Assembly (NCBI GenBank): GCA_900539155.1
Contig: UQBE01000044.1
Span: 1-17,420, forward strand
Source: an uncultured Porphyromonas sp.
GTDB taxonomy: Bacteria > Bacteroidota > Bacteroidia > Bacteroidales > Porphyromonadaceae
Length of the DNA: 17,420 nt
Direction of reading: 5' to 3'
Below, piece by piece: positions 14,162-17,420 of this stretch (the first letter of the stretch is position 1; each line of letters begins with the position of its first letter). The translations under genes and the position numbers were made by a program. The notes under the pieces were generated by a model that was given only the letters and a program-made list of their open reading frames with translations, was not told where the DNA came from and did not search any database.

Positions 14162-15970
14162 ATGAAACGACTATATAGTCTCCTCCTAATCCTGCTCAGC
14201 ACACTACTCCCAGCTTTAGCTCAAAACACCAAAACAGTGGCCGAGCGTGACACGATCAGCCGCGAGGTTACCGTGGTGAGCGACAAGGTGAGACAGATCG
14301 ATGACACCAATCCTATCTTTACCCCTATACCTCTGACGAAGCCTCAGATAGAGCGCTACAATCCAGCTACGCCTCGCTCCACGAGAGACTTCACGCCGAC
14401 CCTCTCGCCAGCACCGACGCCTCAGCTGTCGGGCTTTGCCCGTGAGGTGCCTCAGCCGTACAAGGGCATCATGGCTCGTCTCTTCGGTGGCTATGCACCA
14501 GCTTTCGGTGGCGACCTAGCGGGACAGTGGCAGTTCGGAAACAAACACAACGTCCTTTCCCTCGATTTGACACATCGGTCGGAGCTTTTCACGCTCAGTA
14601 AGAACGGACCCAACCGCTCTGTGCATGGTCCGATTGATGTGTCCGATGCGGACTATCACTACCTCAAGGAAGTCCCCGACCAAACCAATATGTACCGCCA
14701 CGCTACAGAGGGCGTCCTAGGCTACAGCTACCACTGGAGAGAGAGTATGGTCAAGCTCCAGGGTGGCATCCGCAGCCACATCTTTGCGCATACGCCTACG
14801 CAGCAGAGGATGCAGATGAACGAGATACCCCTACTGGACCGCACTCGCTGGCAAGATGCACTGCGCGAGTACAGTCTGACGGGACGTATAGACAACCTCC
14901 AGGCGCAGAACTGGTCTTTTGACCTTGGCGCACGCTACGCCTTCCTATCCCACTCACTACCCAGCCCAGCACAATGGGATCTCATTGCAAGGGAGCACAT
15001 TCACGTGATAGACGCCGATGGAGCTACCGCTGTGCAGCTCTCTGACGACTGGTCTCTCGGACTGAGTGCCGATATGCGTATCCGCACGAGCCAGCCGTCC
15101 CAGCTCTTCCTCCTAGGGGCGCACCCGCAGTTCCGCTATCGTGGTTTCGTCAACTTTGCCGACCTAGACTTCTCAGGCGGTGTGGGCGTGGACTTTGCCA
15201 ACCAAGAGGTGCTGGTCTACCCAGAGATTCGTCTGTCGCTCTCTGATCAGAGACGCTGGGAGTGGTACCTGCAGGCGTCAGGCGGGCTACAAGATGTCAA
15301 CCCCTTTGACTATCTAGCCCGCATACCAGGCATCATGCTCAACGCACTGCCTAGACCTGAGCGTCAGCAGCTCGCCTCTCGCACAGGAGTCAAGCTACAG
15401 CTCGGCTCAGGCACTTACGAGCTGTACGGCGGATACGATCACTACGCCCGCACTTACGGCTTCAACCTCCTACCCTACTACGCTGGCGAGGAGCTTTACG
15501 GCTCATGGCTACAGTCGCAGCGCAACGAGAACACGAAGCTCGATATCTTCTACGCTGGTCTAGACCTCTCTACCGTCATCGCACAGGTGTGTGAACTAAG
15601 CCTCGGAGCGCAGTTTAACCGTCTAGCCAACTACACCTTCCGTGTCCCCAAGCCTTACTTCCAGGGCTATGCGAAGCTAGCCGTCCGTCCTACGCAGCGT
15701 CTAGACCTTCGTGGGGTGGTCTACTACGACACCAGCCTCTCGCCCAAGATACTTCACCCCGCCCAGGCTCCCGAGACCGGACTTCGCGAAGGCGCTGCTA
15801 GAGGGTCGCTCACGAGACTGACTGCTGAGGTGACGGCGCAGTACCGCTTGACCAAGATGTGGACGCTCTTTGCCACCTTCGACAGTCAGCACTACGGACT
15901 AGGTGCTTACGACATGTCGCAGCCCTACAGCGGGCGCATCGGGGTACAGTTCAACTGGTCCGCATTATAA
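14162..15970 (+). CDS. Outer-membrane beta-barrel protein
   Basis: A 602-residue exported protein. Residues 1-21 are a signal peptide (LYSLLLILLSTLLPALAQ). A Pro/Thr-rich linker to about 95 follows, including REVTVVSDK (35-43), which resembles the 'NREvTv' segment seen before the barrel in a group of uncharacterised Bacteroidales TonB-receptor-like proteins; that link is from memory. From about residue 100 to the end the chain alternates polar and aromatic residues in typical beta-strands (for example WQFGNKHNVLSLDLTHRS, YELYGGYDHYARTYGF), closing with a strand ending in FNWSAL. No plug domain or carboxypeptidase-like repeat is visible, so it is not a full SusC-type receptor. It lies between the TPR gene and the thioesterase fusion in one operon. 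Function unknown. Confidence 0.8.
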   Translation: MKRLYSLLLILLSTLLPALAQNTKTVAERDTISREVTVVSDKVRQIDDTNPIFTPIPLTKPQIERYNPATPRSTRDFTPTLSPAPTPQLSGFAREVPQPYKGIMARLFGGYAPAFGGDLAGQWQFGNKHNVLSLDLTHRSELFTLSKNGPNRSVHGPIDVSDADYHYLKEVPDQTNMYRHATEGVLGYSYHWRESMVKLQGGIRSHIFAHTPTQQRMQMNEIPLLDRTRWQDALREYSLTGRIDNLQAQNWSFDLGARYAFLSHSLPSPAQWDLIAREHIHVIDADGATAVQLSDDWSLGLSADMRIRTSQPSQLFLLGAHPQFRYRGFVNFADLDFSGGVGVDFANQEVLVYPEIRLSLSDQRRWEWYLQASGGLQDVNPFDYLARIPGIMLNALPRPERQQLASRTGVKLQLGSGTYELYGGYDHYARTYGFNLLPYYAGEELYGSWLQSQRNENTKLDIFYAGLDLSTVIAQVCELSLGAQFNRLANYTFRVPKPYFQGYAKLAVRPTQRLDLRGVVYYDTSLSPKILHPAQAPETGLREGAARGSLTRLTAEVTAQYRLTKMWTLFATFDSQHYGLGAYDMSQPYSGRIGVQFNWSAL

Positions 15971-15971
15971 T

Positions 15972-15977
15972 AAGGAG
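15972..15977 (+). promoter_or_regulatory. Strong Shine-Dalgarno of the HAD-hotdog gene
   Basis: AAGGAG sits 4 nt before the ATG at 15982 and just after the previous stop codon. Such a strong Shine-Dalgarno is unusual in Bacteroidota. It decides this start over in-frame codons further upstream, which lie inside the barrel gene. Confidence 0.7.
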
Positions 15978-15981
15978 TCAT

Positions 15982-17247
15982 ATGAAGAATCAAGCAAAGA
16001 GTGGTGGCTATAAGTTCCTCGCCATCAAAGATCGCGACTGTCTGCTCGGTAGCAATGGGCAGATATCACTAGAGGATCGCGAAGCCCTCCTAGAGGTGCA
16101 GGAGGAGTACGCCCTGCGTGTGGCAATTGCCAGCGAGGCTCCTATGACGAGCCTCTTAAATCTCTCCGAGCAACTACAACTACCACGCAATAGTGGATAC
16201 ATTATTTCACACCTAGGCGCACGAGTTCACAACTGTCGCACGGGTCGTGAGCTAGCCTCTCGTCCACTTCGTGCTGAGCAGCTCACGCATCTCTACGCAT
16301 TGGTCGATAGCGACTACACACTAGCTCTCATTGGCGAGAAAGCTATCTATACGACCAAGATCCACCAGCCACGCATCCTCCAGCTCGCCAAACTCTGGGC
16401 AATGCCCATCCTTGACCTGACCGAGACGGCGGATGCCCCCTTCAAAGCTCCCGCCGAGCCAATCTTTAGAGCTATCATCTTAGCCAGACAAGATCGCCTA
16501 GCGAAGCTAAGCGACCAGCTCAACGCAGCACAAGGCTTGACCGCCACCCTCTACGATGAGCCGATGAATGAACTATCAATCGTCGCTTCTGGCGTCAGCC
16601 TGCGCGGTGCGCTCGACTTCATCCTCGACCGCCTAGACCTTAACCAGCAAAACATCATCGCCGTCGGCACCACCCTAGAGGATGTCGCTATGGTGCAGCG
16701 TGCTGGGTTAGGCGTAGCCATGGCAAACGCTCCCGAGCCACTCAAGAGCTGCGCCGACTACATCACCACCTCTTGCGATGCTGCGGGCTTGGCCCATATG
16801 ATTACCAAGCAGGTCAAGCTACGCTACGACGGCGTACCCTTTGACCCAGAGGACGCCAACGCCATCATGCCGAACACGCTCATGGGTACGCTCGGTATGC
16901 GCTGCACGGAGATAGCTCGTGGCTATGTCACGGGCACGATGCCCGTGGATAGTCGCACGAGACAACCTATGGGCGTACTGCATGGAGGAGCTTCGCTAGC
17001 CTTTGCCGAGACCCTCGCGGGGCTAGGTTCGGTAGCTATCGCCAACGAAGGCGAGATACAGGTCGGCATGCAGGTGAGTGGCTACCACGTCTCCTCGACA
17101 GTCGTCGGAGACACCGTGCGCGGCGTCGCCACGATACTCCACAAGGGACGTAGCACCCACGTCTGGAACGTAGACATCTACTCCACACAGAGCGGCAAGC
17201 TCATCTGCACTTGCCGTGTCATCAATAGCATTCTCAAGAAGCGCTAA
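15982..17247 (+). CDS. HAD-like/hotdog fusion, probable DHNA-CoA thioesterase
   Basis: A 421-residue two-domain protein. Residues 1-277 follow a Cof-type HAD fold to its end (AGLGVAMANA, 241-250), but every catalytic motif is damaged: the DxDGT loop reads KDRDC (K16 to C20), motif II has S51 followed by E-A instead of G-R, the catalytic Lys position is L207, and GDxxND reads GTTLED (T230, E233). Residues from about 295 are a PaaI/YdiI-type hotdog thioesterase with HGGASLAFAE; H334 and E343 have the spacing of the H54/E63 pair of E. coli YdiI (MenI). The same architecture was studied in PG1653 and BF1314, where the hotdog domain hydrolyses 1,4-dihydroxy-2-naphthoyl-CoA for menaquinone synthesis and the HAD domain is inactive and serves oligomerisation. 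I infer the same here. Cytosolic; last gene of its operon. Confidence 0.92.
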   Translation: MKNQAKSGGYKFLAIKDRDCLLGSNGQISLEDREALLEVQEEYALRVAIASEAPMTSLLNLSEQLQLPRNSGYIISHLGARVHNCRTGRELASRPLRAEQLTHLYALVDSDYTLALIGEKAIYTTKIHQPRILQLAKLWAMPILDLTETADAPFKAPAEPIFRAIILARQDRLAKLSDQLNAAQGLTATLYDEPMNELSIVASGVSLRGALDFILDRLDLNQQNIIAVGTTLEDVAMVQRAGLGVAMANAPEPLKSCADYITTSCDAAGLAHMITKQVKLRYDGVPFDPEDANAIMPNTLMGTLGMRCTEIARGYVTGTMPVDSRTRQPMGVLHGGASLAFAETLAGLGSVAIANEGEIQVGMQVSGYHVSSTVVGDTVRGVATILHKGRSTHVWNVDIYSTQSGKLICTCRVINSILKKR

Positions 17248-17293
17248 GCCCCACGATGCTGACTGGGAGAGAGCTGCCAACCCTCCCCGTGTA

Positions 17294-17318
17294 GAGACTG
17301 TTGCAAGTCAACAGTCTC
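17294..17318 (+). terminator. Hairpin after the HAD-hotdog gene
   Basis: GAGACTGTTG (17294-17303) pairs perfectly with CAACAGTCTC (17309-17318) around a 5-nt loop, 47 nt after the stop codon. There is no T-run, so termination is inferred from position. The second arm, a 7-nt gap and GTCACCC (17326-17332) recur with the same spacing after the EEP gene at the left end. Confidence 0.6.
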
Positions 17319-17337
17319 ACAATGTGTCACCCATCCC

Positions 17338-17357
17338 CTCTAATCTCTAATCTCTAA
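17338..17357. repeat. 7-bp tandem repeat TCTCTAA
   Basis: Nearly three copies of TCTCTAA in tandem. Thirteen bases (17338-17350) recur in reverse complement at 5709-5721 between pepE and parC. Function unknown. Confidence 0.65.
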
Positions 17358-17378
17358 TTACCCTTCTTTCTCGAATAT

Positions 17379-17408
17379 CCACGTGGGAAATCTCAAATCT
17401 CCACGTGG
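17379..17408. repeat. CCACGTGG palindrome array, 22-bp period (right edge)
   Basis: CCACGTGG at 17379-17386 and 17401-17408, again 22 bp start to start with an AT-rich 14-bp spacer. The flank TCGAATAT before the first copy resembles TCGAAATAT before a copy in the left array. The array probably runs on past the window end. Confidence 0.85.
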
Positions 17409-17420
17409 ATATTTTTTATT

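Noticed and set aside
15859..15981. Upstream extension of the HAD-hotdog protein by 41 residues
   Set aside because: It would overlap the barrel gene by 112 nt and has an Arg-rich sequence unlike HAD N-termini, whereas AAGGAG sits right before the ATG at 15982.
1..17420. A 17-kb invertible or composite mobile segment bounded by the inverted edge elements
   Set aside because: The edge elements are short, contain no transposase or recombinase, and the genes between them are housekeeping; two independent copies of an intergenic repeat explain the layout better.

Overview
The window looks like chromosomal DNA of a Porphyromonas-type member of the Bacteroidota (order Bacteroidales). The evidence is: three good matches to the Bacteroidota promoter pattern (a TTTG/TTG box about 19 bp upstream of TAnnTTTG); generally weak Shine-Dalgarno signals; an M13/PepO-type lipoprotein peptidase; a LuxS; a DUF3316-type envelope protein; and a HAD-hotdog fusion of the type described from Porphyromonas gingivalis (PG1653) and Bacteroides fragilis (BF1314). 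Base composition is moderately GC-rich by eye, which would suit the P. asaccharolytica/uenonis side of the genus better than P. gingivalis; that is inference.

Layout. Positions 1-51 hold CCACGTGG palindromes with an exact 22-bp period. A hairpin follows, then a minus-strand block of five genes. In order of transcription these are dipeptidase E (5608-4886), luxS (4867-4388), a nucleotidyltransferase (4320-3415), an M13 metallopeptidase lipoprotein (3364-1316) and a secreted endonuclease/exonuclease/phosphatase-fold enzyme (1225-173). A divergent intergenic region (5609-5850) carries promoters for pepE and for a plus-strand block: topoisomerase IV subunit A (5851-8484), a probable DUF3316 envelope protein (8502-9437) and an S41 peptidase lipoprotein (9434-10489). 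That block ends at a 17-bp perfect hairpin shared with a convergent tRNA-Arg(ACG) gene (10622-10549, minus). About 485 bp without a gene follows, holding the tRNA promoter and the promoter of the next operon. That operon encodes a 1003-residue secreted TPR protein (11108-14119), an outer-membrane beta-barrel protein (14162-15970) and the HAD-hotdog fusion (15982-17247), a probable 1,4-dihydroxy-2-naphthoyl-CoA thioesterase of menaquinone synthesis. The right edge repeats the arrangement of the left edge: a hairpin, then CCACGTGG sites 22 bp apart.

Most of the window is housekeeping and cell-envelope genes: chromosome decatenation, peptide use, S-ribosylhomocysteine cleavage, envelope proteins and quinone synthesis. 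I see no transposase, integrase, CRISPR array, toxin-antitoxin pair or defence system. The observations most worth following are the modular repeat element at both ends, the HAD domain that has lost the key residue of all four catalytic motifs, the coupled 19/56 change in the tRNA, and the inverted repeat that brackets the TPR operon promoter.
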